Positions 34,810 through 45,226 of a stretch of 64,000 bases of DNA are shown in pieces. A model generated the notes under the pieces. The model saw nothing but the letters and a program-made list of their open reading frames with translations, did not search any database and was not told the DNA's origin. Origin of the DNA: Devosia aurantiaca (GTDB lineage: Bacteria > Pseudomonadota > Alphaproteobacteria > Rhizobiales > Devosiaceae); the NCBI RefSeq assembly GCF_011058215.1, contig NZ_JAALFG010000001.1, forward strand, positions 315,001 to 379,000, read 5' to 3'. Numbering within the stretch: the first letter of the stretch is position 1; the number at the start of each line of letters is the position of its first letter. Made by a program: the position numbers and the translations under genes.

Positions 34810-35837
34810 ATGCCCGCACCCTTCGCCCTTTCGCTCCAGGATCTTGCACCCATCGCCTTCGGCTCCAGCACCGTGGAAGCCATGGCCGAGACAGTAAAAC
34901 TGGCGCAGGCGGCAGATAAGCTGGGCTATAACCGCCTCTGGTATGCCGAGCATCATGGCATGCCGTCGATCGCCTCCTCGGTTCCCGAAATCCTGATCGG
35001 CAGCGCTGCCGCCGCGACCAAAGACATCCGCGTCGGCTCGGGCGGCGTCATGCTGCTCAATCACGCGCCCCTGCGCATTGCCGAGGCCTATCGCACGCTT
35101 GAAGCGCTTCATCCTGAGCGCATCGACCTTGGCCTGGGCCGTGCCCCGGGGGCGACGGCTATGCCATGCGCGCCCTGCGCTCCGGCGGCGGCGAGGACTT
35201 CTCGGCCTATCTGGCTGAGCTCATGGCCTTCGACGAAGACAATTTTCCGCCCGATCACCCGTTTTCGCGTGTCCCGGTGTCGCCCGGCGGCGTATCGTTG
35301 CCGCCCAAATGGCTGCTCGGCTCGTCCGGCGCCAGCGCCCAGGCCGCCGGCCAGCTCGGCTTCGGCTATGCTTTTGCCGCCCATTTCAGCCACACCCCGG
35401 CGGCGCCAGCCTTCGCCGCTTACCGCGAGGCCTTCCAGCCGTCCGAGGATTTTCCTGAGCCCCGCACCATTCTCTGCCTCTCGGTGATCTGCGCGCCGAC
35501 CGGGGAAGAAGCCAGGCACCTGGGCATTTCACAGGCGGTCAACTGGGCCCGCTTCGTCACCGGCGAACAGCGTCAACTGACCTCGCCCGAAGAAGCCTTG
35601 AAGCACAAGCTGACCCCGCAACAGCAGGCCGTCATCGATCAGCAGTCGACGCTCTGGCTGGTCGGCAACCCCGAGCAAATGGCGGAGGCGATCACCGAAA
35701 AAGCCAAGGCTGCCGGCGCCGACGAAGTCATGGTCACGACGACCATCCACTCCTACGACCTGCGCCGCCGCTCTTACGCGCTGCTCGCCGAAGCTCTGGG
35801 CGTCACGCCGCGCCTCGCGCAGCAGCACGCTGCATAA
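34810..35837 (+). CDS. LLM-class flavin-dependent oxidoreductase (frame broken)
   Basis: A bacterial-luciferase-like monooxygenase of the MsnO8 type: [62 protein letters not shown] and [14 protein letters not shown], then in another frame [40 protein letters not shown] and a C-terminal [22 protein letters not shown]. Adding one G to the run at 35148-35152 joins them to about 342 residues. The substrate is unknown. It is monocistronic and followed by a CCTCCC palindrome. Confidence 0.87.
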
Positions 35838-35881
35838 CTTGGGCCTGCCGGAGCAAGCCCACAAAAACAGCCCTAACCCCG

Positions 35882-35935
35882 ATCGTACTCCTCCCCCGCC
35901 TAATGGGGAGGCCGGGTGGGGGCCTGCCTTCGCAG
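35882..35935. repeat. CCTCCC-family palindrome
   Basis: CTCCTCCCCCGCCTAATGGGGAGGCCGGGTGGGGG is a fourth site of the dispersed palindrome found at 4918, 21420 and 27830. It lies between the converging LLM oxidoreductase and a conserved small gene. No protein is encoded. Confidence 0.5.
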
Positions 35936-35944
35936 CTGCTGCCC

Positions 35945-36232
35945 CTAGTTCATCGCCTGCCGCGACACCAGCTCGCACTGCCCCGTCGGCTCGACCTTCA
36001 AGGCCAGCTGCTGTCGATCGAGTTCCGCCAGCCAGGCGGTCCACGAGCACGGGCTCATCCCGTCCTCGACGCTGAGGCTTGCGGGCTTCGCGCCCTGCGC
36101 AAAGCGCAGCTTGAGCTGCGCGCGCACTTCACCCAGGCCATTGCGCACGCGCGCGATCGCCGGGGTGCCCTTGCGGTCACTGACCCAGTTCTGGATATCC
36201 CGATGCCGCGTCAGCATATGGGCTTGTGTCAT
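35945..36232 (-). CDS. Conserved small protein of unknown function
   Basis: A 95-residue soluble protein: MLTRHRDIQNWVSDRKGTPAIARVRNG, an internal LKLRFA, and a C-terminal SPCSWTAWLAELDRQQLALKVEP. I have the impression of similar small proteins in Hyphomicrobiales but no named family. It has no signal peptide or membrane segment. It is transcribed toward the LLM gene, downstream of the ClpP-like gene with 75 bases between. Confidence 0.6.
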   Translation of the reverse strand: MTQAHMLTRHRDIQNWVSDRKGTPAIARVRNGLGEVRAQLKLRFAQGAKPASLSVEDGMSPCSWTAWLAELDRQQLALKVEPTGQCELVSRQAMN

Positions 36233-36307
36233 GATAGCCTCCTCCGTTTCTTTGTGATTACCCCGTGAAACGGACCGGTCCTCCTCCGGTTCCGTCTCGG
36301 GTATTGT

Positions 36308-37102
36308 TTATTCAGTCCAGCGGGTAACGAGCTTGAGCGTCTCCATTTCCTCCGGTGAAAAGTAGTAAAGCTGGTCCGGCGGCGTTTCGAGCGCATGGAG
36401 CCACAGCGCCGGATCCACTCCGCCGTCGCCCAGATATCGCGTAATGTCTGCCGTCACCGCCTGGGCATCGGCCATGGCAACACCCGCTACGCTCAGCGCG
36501 TCGATGGGAGTGGCACTCAGCGCCGCTGCATAGATCTGGTGTACGCCCACAGCTGCCTCGCGCCCGGCGATCCGCTCCGTGCCACCCGCAAAAATCAGCG
36601 GGCAGGACGAAGCACACAATCCGCCATTGGCGACTTCGGTGGAGAGGTCCCGCTCTCGAATCAGCCGGCCAATGCTGAGGGCATCGTCGACCGAGCCGCC
36701 GGGCGAATCCAGCAGCACGGTTGACACATATTCCCCGCGCGCCTCGATCTCGGCCAGGAACCGCGCCGACGAGCCCGGATCGATCGTCCCGGTCAGGGTC
36801 AGCTTGCCGCCGCTCGCAAGCGCGATCTCGAGCGGCGCTTCCAGAAGCTCGGGGCTGCTGGTAACCGGCGGACGCTCCTGCCCGCCGCCGCTCGGCGTCG
36901 TGGCCGGCGGCAGGATCGGCTGCGGCATCTGCGTCAAGGCCGGGGGCGGGGCAACCGATGCCATCTCGCGAAAGTCGAGATAGAGCACGCCCACCGTACC
37001 CGCCAGCAAGGCGTAAAAGGCAAAGCGCAGCACCGCCCCGTCTTCGAGCCCGCTCAGCCAGCCGCGAAGCCCGCCATTCGTTTTCGGCGCCAAGGTTGTC
37101 AT
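36308..37102 (-). CDS. Membrane-anchored ClpP/SDH-like periplasmic protein
   Basis: A 264-residue protein with one membrane helix (VLRFAFYALLAGTVGVLYL, about residues 25-43), a Pro-rich linker and a ClpP/crotonase-like fold: VLLDSPGGSVDDALSIGRLIRE, then GLCASSCPLIFAGGTERIAG with serine in the CASSC, and VGVHQIYAA with histidine at the position of a catalytic base. Such proteins are common in alphaproteobacteria; whether they are proteases is unsettled. Its ATG overlaps the stop of the membrane protein upstream (ATGA), so they are coupled. Confidence 0.75.
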   Translation of the reverse strand: MTTLAPKTNGGLRGWLSGLEDGAVLRFAFYALLAGTVGVLYLDFREMASVAPPPALTQMPQPILPPATTPSGGGQERPPVTSSPELLEAPLEIALASGGKLTLTGTIDPGSSARFLAEIEARGEYVSTVLLDSPGGSVDDALSIGRLIRERDLSTEVANGGLCASSCPLIFAGGTERIAGREAAVGVHQIYAAALSATPIDALSVAGVAMADAQAVTADITRYLGDGGVDPALWLHALETPPDQLYYFSPEEMETLKLVTRWTE

Positions 37103-38435
37103 GCCGGACGCGGCCCATCACCCCGTTTGCGCTGCGCCGTTTCGATCGGCGTCACCGTCGTATCCGGTTCAACGGCGACCACTTCCGCTGGTGGTGGCAC
37201 AGTCTCCTCAGACTCTTCCTTCGGTTTCCCCGTCGCCACATCGATGCCGGCGGTCTCCATCTGCCGGTAGATCGACATCGCCCGCAGCATCTCTGCCGCG
37301 GTGATGTTCTCGGCTTCTTCGAGCGACTGCGAATCCTTGCGCATCGCGTCGTTGACGATCATCAGCACTAAAACCAGCACCACCGGCAGGAGGTCGATCG
37401 AGATCGCGCCGGCCCAACTCGGAATAAAGTCCTGCCAATAGCGCAACACGGCCTCGGCGCTCGACAGCGGCACATAGCGTCGCTGCGGCACGTCTTCGGT
37501 CGCGAGGATTTCGTCCGCTGCCGTCGACAGCGCCGCCGACTGTGCGGCAACCGAGGCTCGAACCGTTTCGATCACCTGATTTTGCCGCGTGGCAAGATCG
37601 CCCACCGTTCCATCGGCGACCGGCGCGATGAAGCCCGCCGACAGATCCTCGGCAGCGCGCCGCACCGACGATGCAACGCCGGTCTGCTGCAGCGCAGCAA
37701 TCACCGCGGTGAGCTGCACCGCTTCGGCCTGGAAGGCATCGGTACGCGGCTCGATGGCGCCTGGCGTCGACACCAATTCGCGCATCGTCGCCAGCCGCGC
37801 CGAGCCCTGCTCGAACTGCAAGGCGACCTCGTCGCGAGAGCTGGTAATCGTGGTGGCCAGCTGGTTCATCTGCGTGCCCATCTGCTGCAGCAATTGCACG
37901 ACGCTTCCCGAACCGGTTGTACCAGTCAGCGCACCGGATTCCCGTTCATCCGCAGCAAGGCCGGAAAACCGCTCTGCCGCACGCTGCACGTCCGGCAGCA
38001 GCGACTGCGCCGCCAGCGCATTGGCATGAGCACGGTCGAGGTCCTCGGCGTAGCCCTGAAGCGTCACCGCCATATGCTGTTCGGTCGCCGCCGACCCAGC
38101 CAAAGCGGCCGCATTGAGCCATGAGCTCATCGCCATGATCATCAGGCAGCCGATGGCCATGGTGATGAAAAGCCCTACCCGCTGCACGCCGCCCGTCACC
38201 AGCGGCACGAAGCGCATCATGAAGGTCCAGAAGGCGTAGATCGCGACCGACACCGCCGCCGAATAGATGATGGCGGCAAAAAGACGAAGGTCGCCGAGCC
38301 ATCCAGCAGCCCGCGCACGCCCAGATATGTATAGACGCCCGAGGCGAGCGCCAGCACCGCCAAGGCGAAGCGGCTCATCGTCTCGACGCCGCGCACGGTT
38401 TCGCTGAGACGGTAGGCATTGGGTTTAAGCTGCAT
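37099..38435 (-). CDS. Membrane protein with long coiled coil (frame broken)
   Basis: About 445 residues. From ATG 38435: helices at VETMSRFALAVLALASGVYTYLGV, a second near FFAAIIYSAAVSVAIYAFWTF and a third GLFITMAIGCLMIMAMSSWLNA, then about 220 periplasmic, Ala/Gln/Thr-rich residues that look coiled coil, a last helix (ISIDLLPVVLVLVLMIVND) and an acidic tail. Adding one base to the run of five A at 38278-38282 joins the two frames. No family is recognised; the arrangement resembles receptor-like or structural membrane proteins. The ATGA link to the ClpP-like gene suggests a joint role. A CtrA-type site lies 35 bases upstream. Confidence 0.65.
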
Positions 38436-38469
38436 GAAAGCCCCGACGCTGATGGCCCTCCCCAGGGCC

Positions 38470-38485
38470 TTAAGCGGACGTTAAC
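38470..38485. promoter_or_regulatory. CtrA-type binding site
   Basis: TTAAGCGGACGTTAAC is an exact match to the alphaproteobacterial CtrA consensus TTAA-N7-TTAAC. It lies in the 159-base divergent gap, 35 bases upstream of the coiled-coil membrane gene and 110 bases upstream of the oxidoreductase gene. CtrA would link one of these to the cell cycle; binding is inferred from sequence only. Confidence 0.5.
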
Positions 38486-38594
38486 ACAACCAACCCGGCG
38501 GAACGGTGGCAGCACCGGTGATGGTTAATCGAGCGGCGTTGACAGTTCGGTGAGCGAAAGCCTACCCAAGCACCCATAACGAGGAGACCTCTAC

Positions 38595-39602
38595 ATGTCG
38601 AAAAAAGTCCGCTGGGGCATTCTGTCCACCGCCAATATCGGCATGCAGAAGGTAACGCCTGCCATCCAGAAATCCCCCAGCTCCGAGGTCGTCGCCATCG
38701 CCTCGCGTGACGGGACCAAGGCCCGCGCCGCAGCCGATGAGCTGGGGATCGAAAAGGCCTATGGCTCCTACGAAGAACTCTTCGCCGATCCCGAAATCGA
38801 CGCCATCTACAATCCTCTCCCCAATCACCTCCATATCCCGATGACGCTGGCGGCAGCCCGCGCCGGCAAGCATGTGCTTTGCGAAAAGCCGATTGCCCTG
38901 TCCGCGGCAGAAGCCGAGCAATTGCGCGAGGTGCCCAAGAACATCATCGTGCTCGAAGCCTTCATGGTGCGCTTCCACCCGCAATGGGCCCGTGCCCGCG
39001 AGATCATCCGCTCCGGCGAGCTCGGCGATATCCGCTCCATCAATGCGGTCTTCACCTACTTCAATGCCGATCCCAACAATGTGCGCAACATGGCCGATAT
39101 CGGCGGTGGCGGCATCATGGATATCGGCTGTTACCCGATTACCGCCGGGCGTTACCTCTTCGAGGCCGAACCAAAGCGTGTCGTTTCACTGGTCGAGCGG
39201 GACGAGAATTTCGGCACCGATCGCCTGGCCAGCGTCATGGCCGATTTCGGTGGCGGACGGCAGCTCAACTTCACATGCTCCACCCAGACCGCCGGCCACC
39301 AGCGCGTCCAGGTCCTGGGCTCCAAGGCCAAGCTCGAAATCGTCATCCCCTTCAACGCTCCGGCCGATACCCGCACCGCCATCACCATCGATATCGGCGA
39401 ACCCTTCGACGGCTCGCTCGCCCGCCGCGAAATCCTGCCCGCCGTCGATCAATATACCGAACAGGCCGAAGCCTTCGCCCAAGCCGTCCTCGGCAACAAG
39501 CCCCTGCCCTGGGACACCGAAGATGCCATCGCCTCGATGCGGGTGATCGATGCAATCTTCGAAAGCGAACGCAGCGGCGGCTGGGCCAACGTCGCCCGCT
39601 AA
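38595..39602 (+). CDS. Gfo/Idh/MocA family oxidoreductase
   Basis: A 335-residue NAD(P)-dependent sugar dehydrogenase. The N-terminal Rossmann fold is VRWGILSTANIGMQKVTPAI, the family's EKP motif is in HVLCEKPIALSAAEAEQL, and the second domain has VLEAFMVRFHPQW and GGGGIMDIGCYPITAGRYLF. ATG 38595 follows GAGGAGACC. The last base of its stop (39602) is the first base of the next ATG, so it is coupled with the epimerase gene. Substrate unknown. Confidence 0.9.
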   Translation: MSKKVRWGILSTANIGMQKVTPAIQKSPSSEVVAIASRDGTKARAAADELGIEKAYGSYEELFADPEIDAIYNPLPNHLHIPMTLAAARAGKHVLCEKPIALSAAEAEQLREVPKNIIVLEAFMVRFHPQWARAREIIRSGELGDIRSINAVFTYFNADPNNVRNMADIGGGGIMDIGCYPITAGRYLFEAEPKRVVSLVERDENFGTDRLASVMADFGGGRQLNFTCSTQTAGHQRVQVLGSKAKLEIVIPFNAPADTRTAITIDIGEPFDGSLARREILPAVDQYTEQAEAFAQAVLGNKPLPWDTEDAIASMRVIDAIFESERSGGWANVAR

Positions 39603-40614
39603 TGGCCGACCGCGTCCTCCTCACCGGCATTTCAGGCTTCCTCGGCGGTCACATCGCCATGGCGCTCCTCAATGCCGGTTTTGAGGTGCGCGGCAGCGTC
39701 CGAAACCTGAACAAGGCGGTAAAAGTCCAGCAGACCCTGAGCCGTGCTGGGGCCGACATCTCCCGGCTGGACTTCGTCGAACTCGATCTCAGCGCCGATC
39801 GCAACTGGGCCGAGGCGATGGAGGGCGTTCGCTATCTCCAGCACACTGCCTCGCCCTTTACCCTTACCATGCCCAAGGATCGCAACGAACTGATCGGTCC
39901 GGCCGTCGTAGGCACCGAACGTGCTCTCCATGCGGCAGTCTCGGCCGGTGTCGATCGTATGGTGCTGACCTCCTCCATGGCCGCAATCGCCTATGGTCAC
40001 GACAAGACCCGCACCGCACCCTTCGGCCCTGGCGACTGGACCGTGCTCGGCGAACGCCCGCTCAACGCCTATATCGAGTCCAAGACCCGTGCCGAACGCC
40101 GCGCCTGGGAAATCATGGACGCTGCCGGCCGCCACGACGACCTCGCCACCATCAACCCCAGCGCCATCTTCGGTCCGCTGCTCGACGATGACCCCGGCAC
40201 CTCGGCTACCCTGGTCAAGCGACTGATGGATGGCTCCGTGCCCGCCGCGCCAAAGATCCCGATCACCGCCGTCGACGTGCGCGACGTCGCCGCCGCCCAT
40301 GTCGCCGCCATGACCAGCTTCGAAGCCGGCGGCCGCCGCTTCCCCATGGGCGACAGCGCGCTCTTTTTCATCGATGCGGCGCGCCTCCTGCGCCAGCACT
40401 ATCCCGACCGGCGCATCCCGAGCGTCGAACTCCCCGATTGGGCCGTCCGGCTCTACGCCTTCTTTGACCGCGACGTGCGCGACAATATCGGCGAACTCGG
40501 CTACGCCAAGCGCCTAGACTCGAGCGCTGCCACCCAACTCCTCGGCCGCCCGCTCATCCCATCCGAAGAGGCCATTCTCGCTACCGCCAATAGCCTCGTC
40601 GAGCACCGCCTCGT

Positions 40615-40618
<4 letters not shown>
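39602..40618 (+). CDS. NAD-dependent epimerase/dehydratase (extended SDR)
   Basis: A 338-residue short-chain reductase of the dihydroflavonol-4-reductase type: VLLTGISGFLGGHIAMALL (GxxGxxG), the active-site region MVLTSSMAAIAYG and YIESKTRAE (Tyr-x-x-x-Lys), then LATINPSAIFGPLLDDDP and VDVRDVAAAHVAAM. Its ATG shares one base with the stop of the upstream oxidoreductase. Relatives reduce aldehydes or ketones with NADPH. It is the last core gene before the tRNA and the island. Confidence 0.88.
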
Positions 40619-41916
<1,298 letters not shown>

Positions 41917-42256
41917 GATGCACCCTCCTGTTCAGTTTGCGATGAGCTTTCGATAGGGCGCGCCGACGGGCACGACCACGGAAAGGTGTGGCTGCCTTTT
42001 GTCGTCCTCGGACCTCCTGCACGAACGGTCTTGTGGCGGAGCGCCCGTACATCGACCGGTTTCGGCGATCACCCGGTAGTGGAAGCGATCTCGAGCATTC
42101 CGAGCATAACAACCGATCGGACGGAAAAGCCGGACAGTCTACGGTAATCCTTGCGCCATCACCGAAATCCTTGCCGTGCGACGTATTCGGACCGGTCGGC
42201 AAGCGGCCGGTTCTGCCTTAGGTCTGTCCGCCAACCCGGACGGAAGCGAGCGCCAG
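41917..42256. other. Divergent intergenic region in the island
   Basis: 340 bases with no convincing gene between the antisense-tRNA gene and the AAA-protease gene. The AGGAGGG before 41916 is the ribosome-binding site of the former. The right part has the pair GTAATCCTTG (42144-42153) and AAATCCTTG (42165-42173). The AAA-protease frame is open from 42176, but I prefer ATG 42257. Confidence 0.5.
42144..42173 (+). repeat. TAATCCTTG direct repeat pair
   Basis: GTAATCCTTG and AAATCCTTG stand 20 bases apart, two helical turns, upstream of the AAA-protease gene. The same decamer recurs at 44894-44903 and, reversed, at 61890-61899, each time outside genes. Possible binding site of an island regulator. 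Confidence 0.35.
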
Positions 42257-44161
42257 ATGGCCGATTACGAAGATGACGACTATATGGACCAGACCCTCGA
42301 CATGCTGCTCGATACCAAGTCGGAGTTTCCGGATCCGAGGCTGGCTATCGCGCTTGCCTGCCTCAAGAGGACCATACCCGCATCGGTATACGGCAAGCTG
42401 CTGAGCGAGGCGTTCAGTATCGTCGTCATCGAGGTCCCTGGTAGCGATTGGGTAAACTGGATCGCAGCTGCCGCGCGAGAACTCGTCGTCCGGCATCCTC
42501 TCTTCATCAGATCGGCGTCCCGCGCGGGCAAGGCATCGAGCGCCGAACTCGGTCGCTTGTCCGACGTCATTGCGAAAAAGGGACGAGTCATAGCGATCGT
42601 CGAAGCCGGTGACCTCGAAGAAGACGTCCTCAGAATAGCTGACCATCGGTTCAAGCTGAAATTGCCTGACCGCGCGGCGCTGCGGGAGGTCGCGAGGCGA
42701 ACACTGGTCGGTGACGCGTCCAGGATGAAGTCGGAAATAAGTTGGCCATGCGAATTGAACCTTTTGGGCGCATGTTTCCCTCCGGGTGCGACGGTCGCTA
42801 CTGCCGTCGCGCGGCTGCAGCGTTTGCGGCCGCCCCTCGCGGCGGCTGCCGTCGACATACCGACGCTTGCCTCAGTCCGGGGTCTCGATGCGGCCAAGCA
42901 ATGGGGCATGGACCTCAAGGTCGACCTTGACGCCTACCGAACAGGTCAGATCGGGTTTTCGGCCATCGAAGCCGGTGCGATCCTCGCGGGACCGCCCGGA
43001 ACCGGGAAAACGATGGTGGCGCGCATAATCGCCAACGAATGCGGCCTCCGCTTCGTGCAGACGTCGATCGGTAGCCTTTTCGCCAATTCGGATGGCCACC
43101 TCGACGGTGTCGTGAAGAAGTTGCGATCGGTTTTCGACGAAGCCAAGGCCAAAGCGCCCGCGCTCCTCTTCGTCGACGAGCTCGACGCATTGCCTTCGAG
43201 GGACAGGCTCGATGACCGCGGTAGGTCTTGGTGGACGACGGTAATCACCGACTTTCTGGTTCAGTTGGACTCGTCTTTGAACGATCGCACCGGCATCGTG
43301 GTCCTGGGAGCGACGAACAGATACCAAGACCTGGACGGTGCCCTCGTACGGCCGGGCCGGCTGTCGCGTTTGCTGCAGATCGAGCCTCCCTCTTCCGACG
43401 CATTGGAAGCAATATTGCGCCAGCATCTCGGTTCGGACCTTGCAGGGGACGATATTGGTCCTTTGGTCATGTTGACGAAAGGCGCTACCGGCGCCGCAGC
43501 TGCCGGGTGGGTCAGCGGAGCCCGTCGGACCGCCCGGAACGCCGGCCGTGTAATGTGCCTGGATGACCTCTGGGCGGCAGCAATCGGCCGCGAAACGCGC
43601 GCACCATCCGAATTGTGGCGCGTGGCCGTTCACGAGTCCGGCCATTGCGTGCTTGGGCAGGTGCTGGGACAAAAGCCGATCTTCGTCACTATCCGCACGG
43701 TCGGCGACACGGGCGGTCATACGCGCTTCGAGCTTGGACAGACCCTGACAAGGGACGACCTGGAGCGTGCCGCTATCGTCACCCTCGCCGGACAGGCAGC
43801 TGAACGGGAACTCCTGGGAGGAGGCTTCACTATAGGCACGGGTGGCGAACGCGGTTCCGACCTGCACTTGGTAACGGAAGTCATTTCGCAGGGCTATGCC
43901 AGTTTCGGTTGGGCGGACTCACTTGTGTGGCGCTCCGAACCGAAAGACGCAATCGCCCTTCTATCCAAGGATCGGCAGTTCCTCGAAACGGTCGAGCGGG
44001 ATCTACGCCGGCACGCCGATACCGCCGAGGCACTCATACGCAAATATGCCGACGTCTGCTTTGCACTCGCAACCCGCCTTGCTGATAAGAAGTATCTGAC
44101 GAGCTCCGAGCTCGAAGATTTCTTTGTTGGGTTCGGGCCCGACTTCGGCAACAAGAATTGA
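42257..44161 (+). CDS. FtsH-like AAA-ATPase with M41 peptidase domain, no membrane segment
   Basis: A 634-residue protein from ATG 42257 (MADYEDDDYM). After about 200 residues of unknown type comes an AAA module: Walker A GPPGTGKT at 245-252, Walker B LLFVDELD at 303-310 and the arginine region RPGRLSR at 365-371. The C-terminal part is M41 peptidase: HESGH at 459-463 (zinc histidines and catalytic Glu) and GSDLHLVTEVI, whose Asp535 aligns with the third zinc ligand of FtsH. Unlike FtsH it has no transmembrane helix, so it should be a soluble ATP-dependent protease. It lies in the island beside a defence locus. Its substrate and role are unknown. Confidence 0.8.
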   Translation: MADYEDDDYMDQTLDMLLDTKSEFPDPRLAIALACLKRTIPASVYGKLLSEAFSIVVIEVPGSDWVNWIAAAARELVVRHPLFIRSASRAGKASSAELGRLSDVIAKKGRVIAIVEAGDLEEDVLRIADHRFKLKLPDRAALREVARRTLVGDASRMKSEISWPCELNLLGACFPPGATVATAVARLQRLRPPLAAAAVDIPTLASVRGLDAAKQWGMDLKVDLDAYRTGQIGFSAIEAGAILAGPPGTGKTMVARIIANECGLRFVQTSIGSLFANSDGHLDGVVKKLRSVFDEAKAKAPALLFVDELDALPSRDRLDDRGRSWWTTVITDFLVQLDSSLNDRTGIVVLGATNRYQDLDGALVRPGRLSRLLQIEPPSSDALEAILRQHLGSDLAGDDIGPLVMLTKGATGAAAAGWVSGARRTARNAGRVMCLDDLWAAAIGRETRAPSELWRVAVHESGHCVLGQVLGQKPIFVTIRTVGDTGGHTRFELGQTLTRDDLERAAIVTLAGQAAERELLGGGFTIGTGGERGSDLHLVTEVISQGYASFGWADSLVWRSEPKDAIALLSKDRQFLETVERDLRRHADTAEALIRKYADVCFALATRLADKKYLTSSELEDFFVGFGPDFGNKN

Positions 44162-44358
44162 CGCGACTTCCATTTGGCGACGTTTGATGCGGACGCAAGC
44201 ATACTTTGACGGGACTTTCGATTCACCCGGACGCATCAACGGCTTATCAAGTCCTTAAGCAATCTGGGGCTTCCTTGATTGTGGCCACTGCGATTGCGGT
44301 GGGCAGGTGCCGTTGGCGCGGTTCCTGCCCCATAGGGCCGAATACAATGGAGATCAAA

Positions 44359-44610
44359 ATGCAAACACCCATCGTCTGCAGACACACACCACCCCCGGGT
44401 ACTCGCGAAAATCCGGATTCCTGGAAGGCCGCTGCGCGCCATAGGCGCCATCGGCTGGGCCACATCACGAATGCCGCCGCCCAGCCAGTGGACCTGCCAC
44501 CATCTCCGGTCATGGCCCCGCCTCCGCGTGGCCAAACGTCGCCCTGTCATAAGGCGGGACGCGTGATGCACTCACATTTTGTCCGGGAGTTTGTTACGTA
44601 TGAGTACTGA
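44359..44610 (+). CDS. Possible 83-residue protein upstream of the HTH gene
   Basis: ATG 44359 follows GGAG at six bases and opens an 83-residue frame rich in His, Arg and Pro: QTPIVCRHTPPPGTRENP, ARHRRHRLGHITNAAA, PPPRGQTSPCHKAGR. It overlaps the start of the HTH gene by 11 bases, an arrangement seen for coupled genes. No family is recognised, and the composition is also what a chance frame in this sequence could give. The rest of the 44162-44599 gap shows nothing clear. Confidence 0.3.
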   Translation: MQTPIVCRHTPPPGTRENPDSWKAAARHRRHRLGHITNAAAQPVDLPPSPVMAPPPRGQTSPCHKAGRVMHSHFVREFVTYEY

Positions 44611-44827
44611 CTACGATCTGAGCTCTGACGTGGTTTGGGGCGCCGAGGCCATCGGCGCGTTCCTGGGAATGACCCGTAGGCAGGTCTATCATGCCGCGTA
44701 TCAGGAGCATCTACCGATCTTTCGCGTCGGCTCCACCTTGGCGTGTCGGAAGTCCACCCTGATGGCCTTCATCACCGAGCGGGAAGAGAAGAATGCGTCG
44801 TTCAGGCGGGGTCTTCCCCGTATTTGA
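44600..44827 (+). CDS. Small helix-turn-helix protein (AlpA/excisionase type)
   Basis: A 75-residue protein from ATG 44600: VVWGAEAIGAFLGMTRRQVYHAAYQEHL, then IFRVGSTLACRKSTLMAFITERE, the pattern of HTH_17/MerR-like DNA-binding proteins used as excisionases or phage regulators. In the island it may control excision or the neighbouring genes. GGGAG at 44585-44589 is a usable ribosome-binding site ten bases upstream. Three TAATCC elements follow in the non-coding stretch downstream. Confidence 0.7.
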   Translation: MSTDYDLSSDVVWGAEAIGAFLGMTRRQVYHAAYQEHLPIFRVGSTLACRKSTLMAFITEREEKNASFRRGLPRI

Positions 44828-45226
44828 GCCGATCAGAATGGAGGCGGTCGAACGGTGATCGCTCGGCCGCGATAATCCTTTGCCACGACCAGGGTAATCC
44901 TTGACTGTGGTTATCGACCGCTGGACTAATCCTAGGAGCCCACCCACGAGGTGATCTCCGCGCGGGCGGGTCAGGCCGCTTCGCAACGCCAATTGTCGAA
45001 GCGGCCGCCTTCTCTAAATCCGCTGAAGCCGCCGCGCGAGGCCGGTGTAGTGCTTCGTGCGAGACCAAGAGTGAAATGAAAACTAGTGACGCCCACTTTC
45101 TCGCCTAGACGGCCAGGGTACTCGAAGTCCCGAGCAACGCCGGCCTTCTCTACGACCGCCGCTCCGGTGAAGTAATTCGGATGAGGTGGAGCGTGTCCTC
45201 ATCCAGCAGTTTTATTTGAGCATCGG
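44828..45226. other. Gene-free region between the HTH gene and sspH
   Basis: 399 bases with no credible gene; the HTH gene and sspH converge here. The left half has three TAATCC elements (44873-44935). No strong intrinsic terminator is seen for the long ssp transcript. Confidence 0.5.
44873..44935 (+). repeat. Three TAATCCTTG-type elements
   Basis: TAATCCTTTG (44873-44882), GTAATCCTTG (44894-44903) and CTAATCCTAG (44926-44935) stand in a row, spaced 22 and 32 bases. The same decamer occurs at 42144 and, inverted, at 61890. They could be iterated binding sites of the nearby helix-turn-helix protein. Confidence 0.35.

Noticed and set aside
38879..39601. Long N-terminal extension of the epimerase within the oxidoreductase gene
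   Set aside because: It overlaps the Gfo/Idh/MocA gene in another frame; ATG 39602 gives the family start.
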